Made by a program: the position numbers and the translations under genes. DNA of 8,125 nucleotides from Armatimonadaceae bacterium (lineage in GTDB: Bacteria; Armatimonadota; Armatimonadia; Armatimonadales; Armatimonadaceae), in NCBI GenBank assembly GCA_030446525.1, contig JAUJNC010000180.1, positions 1 through 8,125 of the forward strand, given 5' to 3'. A model generated the notes under the pieces. That model saw nothing but the letters and a program-made list of their open reading frames with translations. It had not been told where the DNA came from and searched no databases. Shown in pieces: positions 1 through 6,551 of this stretch (position 1 is the stretch's first letter; every line of letters starts with the position of its first letter).

Positions 1-902
1 ACCCGAAGGGCGGCTCCGGCATGCTGGCGCAGGCGCTTGCCCGCGCCCTCGAAGCAAACGGCGGCTTGGTCGGCACGAAAGCGCCGGTCGAGCGCATCCT
101 GGTCGAGGATGGCAAGGCGGCCGGGGTCGTGGTCGTGGGGGGGGAAACCATCCGCGCCAAGGCGGTCGTCGCCGCGTGTCACGTTTTGACGACCTTTAAC
201 CGCCTGCTCGCGCCCGGCGACGTGCCGCTCGAACTGCTGCGCCGCCTCCAAAATGTGAACGTCGGCAACGGCTTCGGCATGACGGTGCGCTGCGCGTCGA
301 GCGAACTGCCCGATTACGGCGGCGGCTTTCCGACCGAAGTGCATCACGGCATGCAGCTGCTTTGCCCGTCCGAGGAGTTTTTGCGCGACGCCTACGCCGA
401 CTACTTTTCCGGCAACCCGTCGCGCAAGCCGCCCGTACTCGCCATGACGTTTTCCCCGATTGACGACACGCTTGCCCCGCCCGGCAAGCACGTTTTGTCG
501 CTCTGGTCGCAGTATTTCCCCTACAAACGCCGCGACGGCCACGAATGGGATGAGGCCAAAAATGAGGCCGCCGACAGCATCCTCGAAACGCTGTACGGCT
601 ACGCGCCTAACCTGCGGGGAAAAATCGAGCAGCAATACGCGCAGTCGCCGCTGGATTTGGAGCGCACCCTGGGACTGATTCATGGCAACGTTATGCACGT
701 CGAGATGAGCCTGGACCAGATGTTCTGCTTTCGCCCCCTGCCGGAGCTGGCGAACTACGCCACGCCGATCCCGGGCCTTTTTCTCTGCGGGGCCAGCACG
801 CACCCCGGCGGCGGCGTCTTCGGCGCCTCGGGCCGGAACGCCGCCGGCGTCGTGGCGCGCGCCCTGAAGCCGGGCTGGCGCCGGATGTTGCCGGGACTAT
901 GA
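1..902 (+). CDS. NAD(P)/FAD-dependent oxidoreductase, PYROXD2/phytoene-desaturase-like (C-terminal part; 5' end outside window)
   Basis: The reading frame is open from the left edge (first full codon at base 3), and the residues before the first internal Met (PKGGSG) match the conserved glycine-rich block that precedes the ALARALEANGG helix in this family. The gene therefore starts upstream, and about 300 residues of a usual ~500-530 are present. The C-terminus carries the family's diagnostic blocks: HVEMSLDQMFCFRPLPEL, then TPIPGLFLCGASTHPGGG and a following SGRNAAG, which contribute to FAD binding. The N-terminal Rossmann GxGxxG motif is not in the window. Family members are flavin-dependent desaturases or oxidases of carotenoid-like or unknown substrates, and the substrate cannot be told here. 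The stop codon overlaps the start of the next gene (ATGA, 899-902), indicating translational coupling. A run of eight G (137-144) lies in the frame without disrupting it. Confidence 0.87.
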   Translation, partial: PKGGSGMLAQALARALEANGGLVGTKAPVERILVEDGKAAGVVVVGGETIRAKAVVAACHVLTTFNRLLAPGDVPLELLRRLQNVNVGNGFGMTVRCASSELPDYGGGFPTEVHHGMQLLCPSEEFLRDAYADYFSGNPSRKPPVLAMTFSPIDDTLAPPGKHVLSLWSQYFPYKRRDGHEWDEAKNEAADSILETLYGYAPNLRGKIEQQYAQSPLDLERTLGLIHGNVMHVEMSLDQMFCFRPLPELANYATPIPGLFLCGASTHPGGGVFGASGRNAAGVVARALKPGWRRMLPGL

Positions 903-1879
903 AACTCGGGATCATCACCTTCCTCGATGCGGGCGCGACGCGCGAAGACGCCGCGCGCCTCCAGGAACGCATCGCCGCCTGGCTGCAAAGCCAGGGGCAC
1001 AACGTCGTGGTCGCCGACGCCCTCGTCTCGTCCGGTGCCGCCGCTGCGGCCGAGGCGGAGCGCATCACGAACGCCGACTGCGAGGGCGTCCTCTTTCACC
1101 CGGGCGCCGGGGCCGTCGCGGGCCACGTCCTGCCGGCCGCGCTGCGGGTGAACAGCCCGATCCTGCTCGCCGGGAACGACGCCCCCGCCTTCTTCACGGC
1201 GGCGGGGGCGCTGCTCGAGGTCGGCATCCCGTTCGGCCGGGCGCCGGGCGACGTGGACGACCCCCGGACACAGGAACTCATCGGGCGCTGGGTCGTCGAG
1301 CATTCCCCCACGGAGCGCCAGAAGGGCGAGGACGCGGCGCAGAAGCTGTACGGCATGCGCTTCGCCCTCTTCGGGGACGCCGACCCGCGCCTGGATGGGA
1401 GCCAGTGGCTGAGCCAGTTCGGCATCCACGTCGTGCACGCCCCCGCGCTCCCTGCCGAGGAGATCGAGGCGTTCTGCGCCCAGCAGGGGATCGACTTCCA
1501 CGCCCGGGACGGGGACGCCAACGGCGCGCTCACGGGGCAGCTCCTCGGCCTGATCTCCGAGCAGCCCGTTCCGTCCTTCACCCTGCGCCGCTACGACGCC
1601 GGCGCCGACCTGTGGACCGGGGCCGGACCGGAGGGGCAAGCAACGGACACCCGCCCCGCCTTCACCCTCGCCCGCATCACGCGCCGCTCGGGCCGCTTCG
1701 TCTGCGCGCTGCTGCGCGGCGAGCGCGTCGGGGACACGGGCCTGCGCCTCCACTGCCCATACCCACTCCTGGCGGACATGCTCGCCGCGCCCCGCCTCCA
1801 CGCCGCCCCGGGCGACCACGTGGCCGCGGCGAAGGCCGCCTGCGAGGCCCTCGACATCCAGGCGATCGTGCTGCGCTAA
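899..1879 (+). CDS. Short, degenerate L-fucose/arabinose-isomerase-like protein
   Basis: This 326-residue protein starts in an ATGA overlap with the oxidoreductase. The N-terminal part (1-180) resembles the first domain of L-fucose-isomerase-like proteins: KLGIITFLDAG at the start, SPILLAGNDAP with AAGALLEVGIP at 86-111, then YGMRFALFGDADPR with SQWLSQFGIHVVH near 151-180. The C-terminus (254-326: PAFTLARITRRSGRFVCAL, HCPYP, then HAAPGDHVAAAKAACEALDI) follows the family's closing domain. Full-length relatives have roughly 450-500 residues, and the middle domain is reduced here to a short linker around 185-205. By alignment from memory, the three metal ligands of FucI (Glu, Asp, His) fall on Asp204, Thr228 and Arg299, so sugar isomerase activity is doubtful. 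Its role may be non-catalytic or altered and linked to the upstream oxidoreductase. The fold call is an inference from motifs; coding status is well supported by the coupling and the codon usage. Confidence 0.62.
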   Translation: MKLGIITFLDAGATREDAARLQERIAAWLQSQGHNVVVADALVSSGAAAAAEAERITNADCEGVLFHPGAGAVAGHVLPAALRVNSPILLAGNDAPAFFTAAGALLEVGIPFGRAPGDVDDPRTQELIGRWVVEHSPTERQKGEDAAQKLYGMRFALFGDADPRLDGSQWLSQFGIHVVHAPALPAEEIEAFCAQQGIDFHARDGDANGALTGQLLGLISEQPVPSFTLRRYDAGADLWTGAGPEGQATDTRPAFTLARITRRSGRFVCALLRGERVGDTGLRLHCPYPLLADMLAAPRLHAAPGDHVAAAKAACEALDIQAIVLR

Positions 1880-1882
1880 AAG

Positions 1883-1935
1883 CGCCCGGGGACGTCCATG
1901 CTGCCGGGCGTTCCGGCGCTGTGCCGGGGGTTTTT
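1883..1935 (+). terminator. Possible intrinsic terminator of the oxidoreductase operon
   Basis: Just after the stop codon, CGCCCGG (1883-1889) can pair with CCGGGCG (1904-1910). A second hairpin, CCGGC (1913-1917) with GCCGG (1923-1927) and a 5-base loop, is followed by GGG and a run of five T (1931-1935). The T run is not directly against the stem, so this is weaker than the hairpin at 1992-2021. Confidence 0.4.
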
Positions 1936-1946
1936 GCCTGGGCGGC

Positions 1947-1976
1947 TTTACCAGGGTTCCGCTTTCGTGCGATACT
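1947..1976 (+). promoter_or_regulatory. Candidate sigma70-type promoter for the ABC transporter operon
   Basis: TTTACC (1947-1952) and GATACT (1971-1976) are separated by 18 bases and each matches the -35/-10 consensus at four of six positions. The area is locally A/T-richer than its surroundings. It lies upstream of the terminator hairpin at 1992-2021, so if used it would give an attenuable leader. Support is modest. Confidence 0.3.
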
Positions 1977-1991
1977 GATTAGTGCGAGTTT

Positions 1992-2021
1992 CGGGGCGAG
2001 GAACGTCTCGTCCCGTTTTTT
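1992..2021 (+). terminator. Strong intrinsic terminator or leader attenuator upstream of the ABC operon
   Basis: CGGGGCGAG (1992-2000) pairs with CTCGTCCCG (2007-2015) as a 9-pair stem with one G-T wobble and a 6-base loop, followed immediately by six T (2016-2021). This is a textbook Rho-independent terminator for plus-strand transcripts. It may end the oxidoreductase operon, 110 bases after its last stop codon, or act as an attenuator if transcription of the ABC operon starts upstream of it. Confidence 0.75.
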
Positions 2022-2057
2022 GTCCTTAGTGTGGAGTGTCTTCGACTCGACGCTTGC

Positions 2058-2065
2058 GGGAGGAG
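2058..2065 (+). promoter_or_regulatory. Ribosome binding site deciding the ABC transporter start
   Basis: GGGAGGAG lies 7-9 bases before ATG 2073. It selects that ATG over an in-frame GTG at 2031, which would add 14 residues unlike the family and has no comparable site. Confidence 0.75.
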
Positions 2066-2072
2066 AAGAGAG

Positions 2073-4328
2073 ATGGCTTTGCTGCAGGAGGAACAGGTTC
2101 CCGGGGGGGAACAGCGCGGGACCGTGGCTGCCACGGTCCCGGGCCAGGCGAGTGACGAGGATATCCTGATCCGTGAAACGGCGGACCTGATCGCCGAGGA
2201 GGGGCACCGCTACGGCAGGCGCGAGGTGCGCGTTTCCAAAGCGAAGGTCAGCGTCCATGACGGGGCGGGGGTCGAGATCCTTTCGGTGCCGATGGGCGAG
2301 ATCAAGACCGCCCGGACCGAGCCGCTGGTCGGCGGCGGGCGGCTGGAGCTGACGACGACGGCCGGCATCGTGCCGGTCGCGGCGTTCTCGGCGTCGGTGG
2401 CGGCGCGCTTCTCGGAGATGGCGCGCGGCATCGAGCAGCTCGCCAAGGGCGAGGAGCTGGCGATCAAGCTGAAGCACGAGAAGACGCGCTGCGAGAAGTG
2501 CGGCCGGCTGCTGCCCGAAAAGGACGGGCGCTGCCCGGCCTGCGTCAAGCGCGGCGCCGTGTTCCTGCGCATCCTTTCCTATATGGGGCCCTACAAACGG
2601 CAGGCCACCCTCGTCGTGCTCGCGTCGCTCGTCACAGCCTCGGCCGCGACGTTTCTGACCCCGGCGCTGACCAAGCAGATCACGGACCGGGTGCTGAACG
2701 CCAAGACGCCGCTGACGGTGGAAGCCGGGATGCCGCTGCTGCTGCTGCTGGTGAGCGGGCTGCTCGCCGCGCAGGCGGTGTCCGCGCTCTCCTACGCGGT
2801 CAAGGGCTGGAACGTGGCGTTCCTGTCGGGCAACATCGCCAAGGACCTGCGCGCCGACATCTACCGGGCGCTGGAGCGGCTTCAGCTCTCGTTTTACGAC
2901 AAGAAACAGATCGGCGCGATCACCAGCCGCGTGTCGCAGGATACGGACCGGGTCTGGGGCTTCCTCGTGGACGGCGTGCCCTACCTGCTGACCGGCACGG
3001 TGACGCTGCTCGGCGCCATGGTCTACGGCCTGCTCCTGTCGTGGAAGCTGGCGCTCGCCATCTTGATCCCCGTGCCGATCGTCGCCGCGGGCGGCGCGTT
3101 TTTATGGAAGCCGCTGTCCGTCCTGTTTCACCGGGTGGGCCAGAAGTGGGCGCGCTTCCACACCCACCTGAACGAATCCATGCACGGCATCCGGGTCGTC
3201 AAAGCGTTCGCCCAGGAGGAGGGCGAGTGGAAGAAGTTCGACCTCCGCAACCGCGAGCTCGCCCAGGCGGGCATCACGGTCGACCGCAAGTGGTACGGCT
3301 TCGAGGCCGCGATGATCTTCGTGACGGCCTGGGGGCCGCTCATCAACTGGACCTACGGCGGGTATCTGGTGCTGAGCGGGGAGATGGAACTGGGCACCCT
3401 GCTCGCGTTCCAGATCCTGCTGTGGCAGGTGTACGGGCCGCTCCAATGGTTCGGCCAGGTCAACCAGTGGTTCAGCCGCGCGATGGCCGGGGCGGAGCGC
3501 GTGTTCGAGGTGATCGACGCGCAGCCCGAGGCTTACGACAAGCCGGGGGCCGTCACCCTGACCGACATGAAGGGCGACGTCACGTTCCAGAACGTGCGCT
3601 TCGGCTACGACAAGAGTAACCCCGTCCTCAAGGACATCGACCTGCAGGTCAAGGCGGGGGAGATGATCGGGCTGGTCGGCAAGTCCGGCGCGGGCAAGTC
3701 CACGACGATCAACCTGATCTGCCGCTTCTACGAAGCGGACGCGGGCAGCCTGAAGGTCGACGGCGTGGACATCAAAGACATCGCCCTGCAGGACCTGCGC
3801 CGCCACATCGGTATCGTGCTGCAGGAGCCGTTCCTGTTCAACGGGACGATCACCGAGAACATCGCCTATGGGAAGCCGGACGCGACGTTCGGGGAGGTCA
3901 TGGCGGCGGCGAAGGCGGCCTGCGCGCACGACTTCATCGTCGCCAAGCCCGACGGCTACGACACGCAGGTCGGCGAGAAGGGGAGCAAGCTCTCCGGCGG
4001 CGAGAAGCAGCGCGTCTCGATCGCCCGCGCGATCCTGCACAACCCGCGCATCCTGATCCTGGACGAGGCGACGTCGTCGGTGGACGTCGAGACCGAGAAG
4101 AAGATCCAGCAGGCCATCGGCAACCTGGTGCAGGGCCGGACCACGTTCGCCATCGCACACCGCCTGTCCACGCTCCGCAACGCCGACCGGCTGGTCGTCC
4201 TGGAAAAGGGCCAGATCGTCGAGGTCGGCACGCACGCCGAGCTGCTGGAAAAGAAGGGCGAGTTCTTCAAGCTCGTCGAGACGCAGACGCAAACGTCGGC
4301 GGCCATCGCCCAGGCGGCGGTGGTGTAG
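2073..4328 (+). CDS. ABC exporter (fused permease-ATPase) with N-terminal beta-rich domain and zinc ribbon; 'cyanophycin metabolism-associated' type
   Basis: A 751-residue ABC half-transporter of the type I exporter class, expected to dimerise in the inner membrane. Residues about 30-125 form an extra soluble domain predicted to be mostly beta-strand, possibly PH-like. A zinc ribbon follows, with Cys140/Cys143 and Cys154/Cys157. The transmembrane domain spans about 165-475 with hydrophobic segments near 176-196, 218-240, 303-345 and 412-455. The ATPase domain is intact: Walker A GKSGAGKST (536-544), Q-loop Gln584, signature LSGGEKQR (640-647), Walker B ILILDE (660-665), D-loop SSVD and H-loop His696. 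ATP hydrolysis should drive export, but the substrate is unknown. The added N-terminus and the DUF1854 gene 13 bases downstream match the pair named from cyanophycin clusters of Burkholderia-type bacteria; that link is from family knowledge, and no cyanophycin gene is seen here. Codons 15-23 hold a perfect inverted repeat. Confidence 0.95.
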   Translation: MALLQEEQVPGGEQRGTVAATVPGQASDEDILIRETADLIAEEGHRYGRREVRVSKAKVSVHDGAGVEILSVPMGEIKTARTEPLVGGGRLELTTTAGIVPVAAFSASVAARFSEMARGIEQLAKGEELAIKLKHEKTRCEKCGRLLPEKDGRCPACVKRGAVFLRILSYMGPYKRQATLVVLASLVTASAATFLTPALTKQITDRVLNAKTPLTVEAGMPLLLLLVSGLLAAQAVSALSYAVKGWNVAFLSGNIAKDLRADIYRALERLQLSFYDKKQIGAITSRVSQDTDRVWGFLVDGVPYLLTGTVTLLGAMVYGLLLSWKLALAILIPVPIVAAGGAFLWKPLSVLFHRVGQKWARFHTHLNESMHGIRVVKAFAQEEGEWKKFDLRNRELAQAGITVDRKWYGFEAAMIFVTAWGPLINWTYGGYLVLSGEMELGTLLAFQILLWQVYGPLQWFGQVNQWFSRAMAGAERVFEVIDAQPEAYDKPGAVTLTDMKGDVTFQNVRFGYDKSNPVLKDIDLQVKAGEMIGLVGKSGAGKSTTINLICRFYEADAGSLKVDGVDIKDIALQDLRRHIGIVLQEPFLFNGTITENIAYGKPDATFGEVMAAAKAACAHDFIVAKPDGYDTQVGEKGSKLSGGEKQRVSIARAILHNPRILILDEATSSVDVETEKKIQQAIGNLVQGRTTFAIAHRLSTLRNADRLVVLEKGQIVEVGTHAELLEKKGEFFKLVETQTQTSAAIAQAAVV
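2117..2141. repeat. Perfect 25-base inverted repeat inside the start of the ABC gene
   Basis: CGGGACCGTGG (2117-2127) and CCACGGTCCCG (2131-2141) are exact reverse complements around a CTG loop. The hairpin begins 45 bases after the start codon, in a poorly conserved part of the protein (GTVAATVPG). It could affect early translation or be a protein-binding operator; function is not shown. Confidence 0.8.
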
Positions 4329-4341
4329 GCCAAGGAGAAGC

Positions 4342-4827
4342 ATGGAAACGATCCTGGATCCGCAGACGCTGCGTCTGTTCTACGACCCGCCGGGAACGCT
4401 GCGGCTGACGGTGGGGGAGGAGCGCTCCTACCCCGCCGTCAAGCTGTTCCAGGCGGCCCCGCTTTCCAAACCGGGGCGCTACCTCTCGCTCCAGAACGGC
4501 AAGAGCGAGGAGATCGTCCTGGTGGAGAACCTGGCGGACCTGGCGCCCGACTCGCGCGCCGTGGCCGAGGAGGAGATACGCCGCCGCTATCTCACGGCGC
4601 GCGTGGAGACGATCCTGGGCATCAAGACCGAGTTCGGGGTCACCTACTGGCAGGTCCTCACCGACAAGGGCGAGCGCGACTTCGTGGTGCAGAGCCTGAC
4701 CGAGTCCTGCGTGTGGCTGGGCGACCAGCACCTCCTGATCATCGACGTGGACGGCAACCGCTTCGAGATCGCCGACCGCCGCGCCCTCGACGCGGCGAGC
4801 CAGGCGCAGCTCGAGTCGGTTCTGTAA
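4342..4827 (+). CDS. DUF1854 family protein, partner of the ABC transporter
   Basis: A 161-residue soluble protein with no signal peptide or membrane segment. The layout fits DUF1854: an N-terminal strand pair (LRLFYDPPGTLRLTV), the FQAAPLSKPGRYLSL block corresponding to the family's 'aFPi..p...isl', the ENLADLAPDSRAVAEEEI helix, then WQVLTDKGERDFVV and LLIIDVDGNRFEIAD, ending in the ALDAASQAQLESVL helix. Family proteins are found beside ABC exporters carrying an extra N-terminal domain, including the cyanophycin-associated pair; their biochemical role is unknown. It lies 13 bases after the transporter stop with AAGGAG at 4332-4337, and 12 bases before the S4 gene, so all three are probably one transcript. 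A regulatory or accessory role at the cytoplasmic side of the transporter is inference from conserved pairing only. Confidence 0.87.
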   Translation: METILDPQTLRLFYDPPGTLRLTVGEERSYPAVKLFQAAPLSKPGRYLSLQNGKSEEIVLVENLADLAPDSRAVAEEEIRRRYLTARVETILGIKTEFGVTYWQVLTDKGERDFVVQSLTESCVWLGDQHLLIIDVDGNRFEIADRRALDAASQAQLESVL

Positions 4828-4839
4828 AGGGGGCCGGCG

Positions 4840-5058
4840 ATGCGCGATGTGGAGGTCCGGGGCGAGTTCATTATGCTGGGGCAGCTGCTGAAGCTGGCCG
4901 GGCTGGTCCAAACGGGCGGCGAGGTCAAGGGGTTCCTGGCCGAAACCTCGATCCGCGTCAACGGCGAGCACGACAACCGGCGCGGGCGCAAACTGCGCCC
5001 CGGCGACGTGGTCGCGGCCGAGGGCCACGACGAGATCCGCCTGGTCGCACCGGGGTGA
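4840..5058 (+). CDS. yaaA: Small S4-domain RNA-binding protein, Bacillus YaaA type
   Basis: A 72-residue protein made almost entirely of one S4 RNA-binding fold. It closely follows the Bacillus YaaA pattern: an acidic/hydrophobic lead (VEVRGEFIMLGQLLKLAGL), VQTGGEVKGFLAE, then the S4 core IRVNGEHDNRRGRKLRPGDVV. The symbol is the Bacillus one and is unrelated to E. coli YaaA. S4 domains bind structured RNA such as rRNA or tRNA, and the exact target of this group is not established. In Bacillota the gene usually sits between dnaN and recF; here it is third in the ABC/DUF1854 operon. The strong ribosome site AAAGGGGG (4826-4833) overlaps the preceding stop codon and fixes the start at 4840. The TGA stop lies within the palindrome shared with the convergent SprT-like gene. 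Confidence 0.87.
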   Translation: MRDVEVRGEFIMLGQLLKLAGLVQTGGEVKGFLAETSIRVNGEHDNRRGRKLRPGDVVAAEGHDEIRLVAPG

Positions 5059-5072
5059 TCACAAGATCACCC
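5053..5072. terminator. Palindromic hairpin between convergent genes, containing both stop codons
   Basis: GGGTGATC (5053-5060) and GATCACCC (5065-5072) are exact reverse complements around the loop ACAA. The S4 gene stop (TGA, 5056-5058) lies in one arm, and the SprT-like stop (TGA on the minus strand, 5069-5067) lies in the other. On the plus strand the stem is followed by TTT only; on the minus strand there is no T run. It may be a weak two-way terminator or a 3'-end stabiliser for both transcripts. Confidence 0.5.
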
Positions 5073-5570
5073 TTTCGGGAGGGGCACCAGGCGCAGCTGG
5101 AATCGGGGGTTGAAAGCCTTGTCGCAGCGGCCGCAGGAAGCCCTCGTCAGGCGCTTGCGGCGGAAAACGCGGGCGCGGCAGACCGGGCACTCATAGACGT
5201 AGCGGCAGTAGGCGTGGGTCCGGGAAAGGGGCGGCAGCGCGTGGCGGCGCGTACAGCCCAGCCGCTCGGCCAGCGCCCAGAACGCGCGCGAGTGGTCCGG
5301 ATGGACGATGTGCGCGACCTCGTGGCGGAAGGTGTTGAGCGTCTCGTCCCACCCGTGCTCTTTGTACGCCGGCCACGATAGGACGATCGCGCCTTTGGCC
5401 TTGTGGTAGTACCCGCCGTACTGCTTGCGGGTGGACAGCTTGATCTCGCCCAGGACCAGCGCACCATGGAAGAACGCCTGGTTCAGGCGGCCGAACTCCG
5501 CCCAAAGCCGCGCCAGGACGGCGGCTCGCTCTTCCTCTTCCCCGTGTGGACTCGTGCCCGGTGGTGTCAT
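5067..5570 (-). CDS. SprT-like zinc metalloprotein
   Basis: A 167-residue cytoplasmic protein of the SprT-like family. The zinc-peptidase motif is HEVAH (83-87, in TFRHEVAHIVHPDHSRAFW), with His93 as the probable third ligand and the usual aromatic FWALAERLG after it. A C-terminal zinc ribbon follows: Cys128/Cys131 (YECPVC) and Cys146/Cys149 (CGRC). The upstream LNQAFFHGAL stretch and the GGYYHKAKGAIVLS strand are also typical. The relatives SPRTN and yeast Wss1 degrade DNA-protein crosslinks, but the role of short bacterial SprT proteins is not settled, so protease activity is a family-based expectation. Length is usual. The ATG lies 4 bases after the LysR stop (TAAGAGGATG on the minus strand), so translation is probably coupled to the regulator. 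It converges on the S4 gene with 8 bases between the stop codons. Confidence 0.9.
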   Translation of the reverse strand: MTPPGTSPHGEEEERAAVLARLWAEFGRLNQAFFHGALVLGEIKLSTRKQYGGYYHKAKGAIVLSWPAYKEHGWDETLNTFRHEVAHIVHPDHSRAFWALAERLGCTRRHALPPLSRTHAYCRYVYECPVCRARVFRRKRLTRASCGRCDKAFNPRFQLRLVPLPKG

Positions 5571-5574
5571 CCTC

Positions 5575-6459
5575 TTAACCCCGTTCGGAAGGCGTGTCCG
5601 TCACCATCTTCAGAAAGGCGCGGGCGGCGTGGGTGAGGGCGTCGCCGCGCCAGACGGCCGCGAGGGTGCGCGTCGGCCGCGGGGGCAGCAGCTCCACCAC
5701 CACGGCCCCGGCGGGCGGGTGAATGGCGAGCCGGGGAAGAAGGGCGATGCCCAGCCCGGCCGCGACCAGCGCCTGCATCCCCTGCGCCGATCCCGAGACG
5801 CAGGCGATGCGGGGCGTGAACCCCGCCGCCAGACAGGCGGCGAACAGCGGGTGCTCCGGCGTCACGCCCTCCGGCGCCCAGACCCAATCCTCCTGGCTCG
5901 CATCCGCGAGCGCGATCGCCCCGCAGGCGGCGAACGCGTGTCCTTTCGGCACGACGAGCGCCAGCTCCTCCGTGAGCAGGACCTGCCGCGTCAGGCCGTC
6001 GACGTCGCAGGGGAGGTGGACGAAACCCAGGTCGGCCCGCCCCGCGGCGACGGTTTCCCCGACCGCCCACGCGGGCACGGCTTCGCGGACACTGATCTCG
6101 ATGCCGGGATGCGCCTGCCGAAACGCGGCGAGGACCGGCGGCAGGAGGTGCTGCCCCAGGGTCGGCAGCGTCCAGAGTGACAGCCGCCCGCGCTCCAATC
6201 CCACCACCGCCCGCACCGCCCTCCGCGCCGCCGCCTCCTGCTCCAGGAGGCGCTCGGCGTGCTCGTACAAAACCGCGCCCGCGTCGGTCAGGCTGACCGA
6301 ACGGCCGTGCCGAGTGAACAGCGCCGCCCCCACCTCCTTCTCCAGGTTCGCGATCTGGAGCGAGAGCGACGGCTGCGAGACACAGACCTCCGCGGCGGCG
6401 CGCGAAAAGTTCAGGTGCCGCGCCGCCGCGGCGAAATAACGCAGCTGAAACAGTTCCAT
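5575..6459 (-). CDS. LysR-family transcriptional regulator
   Basis: A 294-residue regulator from ATG 6459, of standard LysR length. The N-terminal winged helix-turn-helix (about 1-60) is canonical: MELFQLRYFAAAARHLNFSRAA, then VSQPSLSLQIANLEKEVGAALF. A linker helix runs from about 60 to 85, and the two-lobed effector domain from about 90 to 290, with the GLGIALLPRLA block near 240. The effector cannot be named. ATG 6459 is preferred because the protein then begins with the usual LysR lead and GAGGAAG precedes it; a GTG at 6468 would add three residues. A TATAGT (6472-6467 on the minus strand) overlaps that GTG; if it is a -10 element, the message would be almost leaderless. The gene is divergent from leuC, the classical layout in which a LysR protein controls its neighbour and itself. 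SprT follows in the same operon. Confidence 0.95.
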   Translation of the reverse strand: MELFQLRYFAAAARHLNFSRAAAEVCVSQPSLSLQIANLEKEVGAALFTRHGRSVSLTDAGAVLYEHAERLLEQEAAARRAVRAVVGLERGRLSLWTLPTLGQHLLPPVLAAFRQAHPGIEISVREAVPAWAVGETVAAGRADLGFVHLPCDVDGLTRQVLLTEELALVVPKGHAFAACGAIALADASQEDWVWAPEGVTPEHPLFAACLAAGFTPRIACVSGSAQGMQALVAAGLGIALLPRLAIHPPAGAVVVELLPPRPTRTLAAVWRGDALTHAARAFLKMVTDTPSERG

Positions 6460-6551
6460 CTTCCTCACTATACCGCCGATCCTGCCCGCGATCTACACCT
6501 GCGAGCGAGCGCACGCTCGCCGGCATCCGGTAAGGCGAAATCAGCACGACG

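Noticed and set aside
137..144. Run of eight G as a programmed frameshift site
   Set aside because: The reading frame and family motifs continue unchanged across it, so nothing indicates slippage; it is only a likely sequencing-error hot spot.
755..1819. Long minus-strand open frame (354 codons) opposite the oxidoreductase and isomerase-like genes
   Set aside because: It is a shadow of two well-supported plus-strand genes in GC-rich DNA; the translation is Arg/Ala/Gly-rich with no recognisable domain.
3102..4343. 413-codon minus-strand open frame opposite the ABC transporter
   Set aside because: It is antisense to the intact ATPase domain, whose motifs are all present on the plus strand; the product is low-complexity Asp/Leu/Arg-rich sequence.
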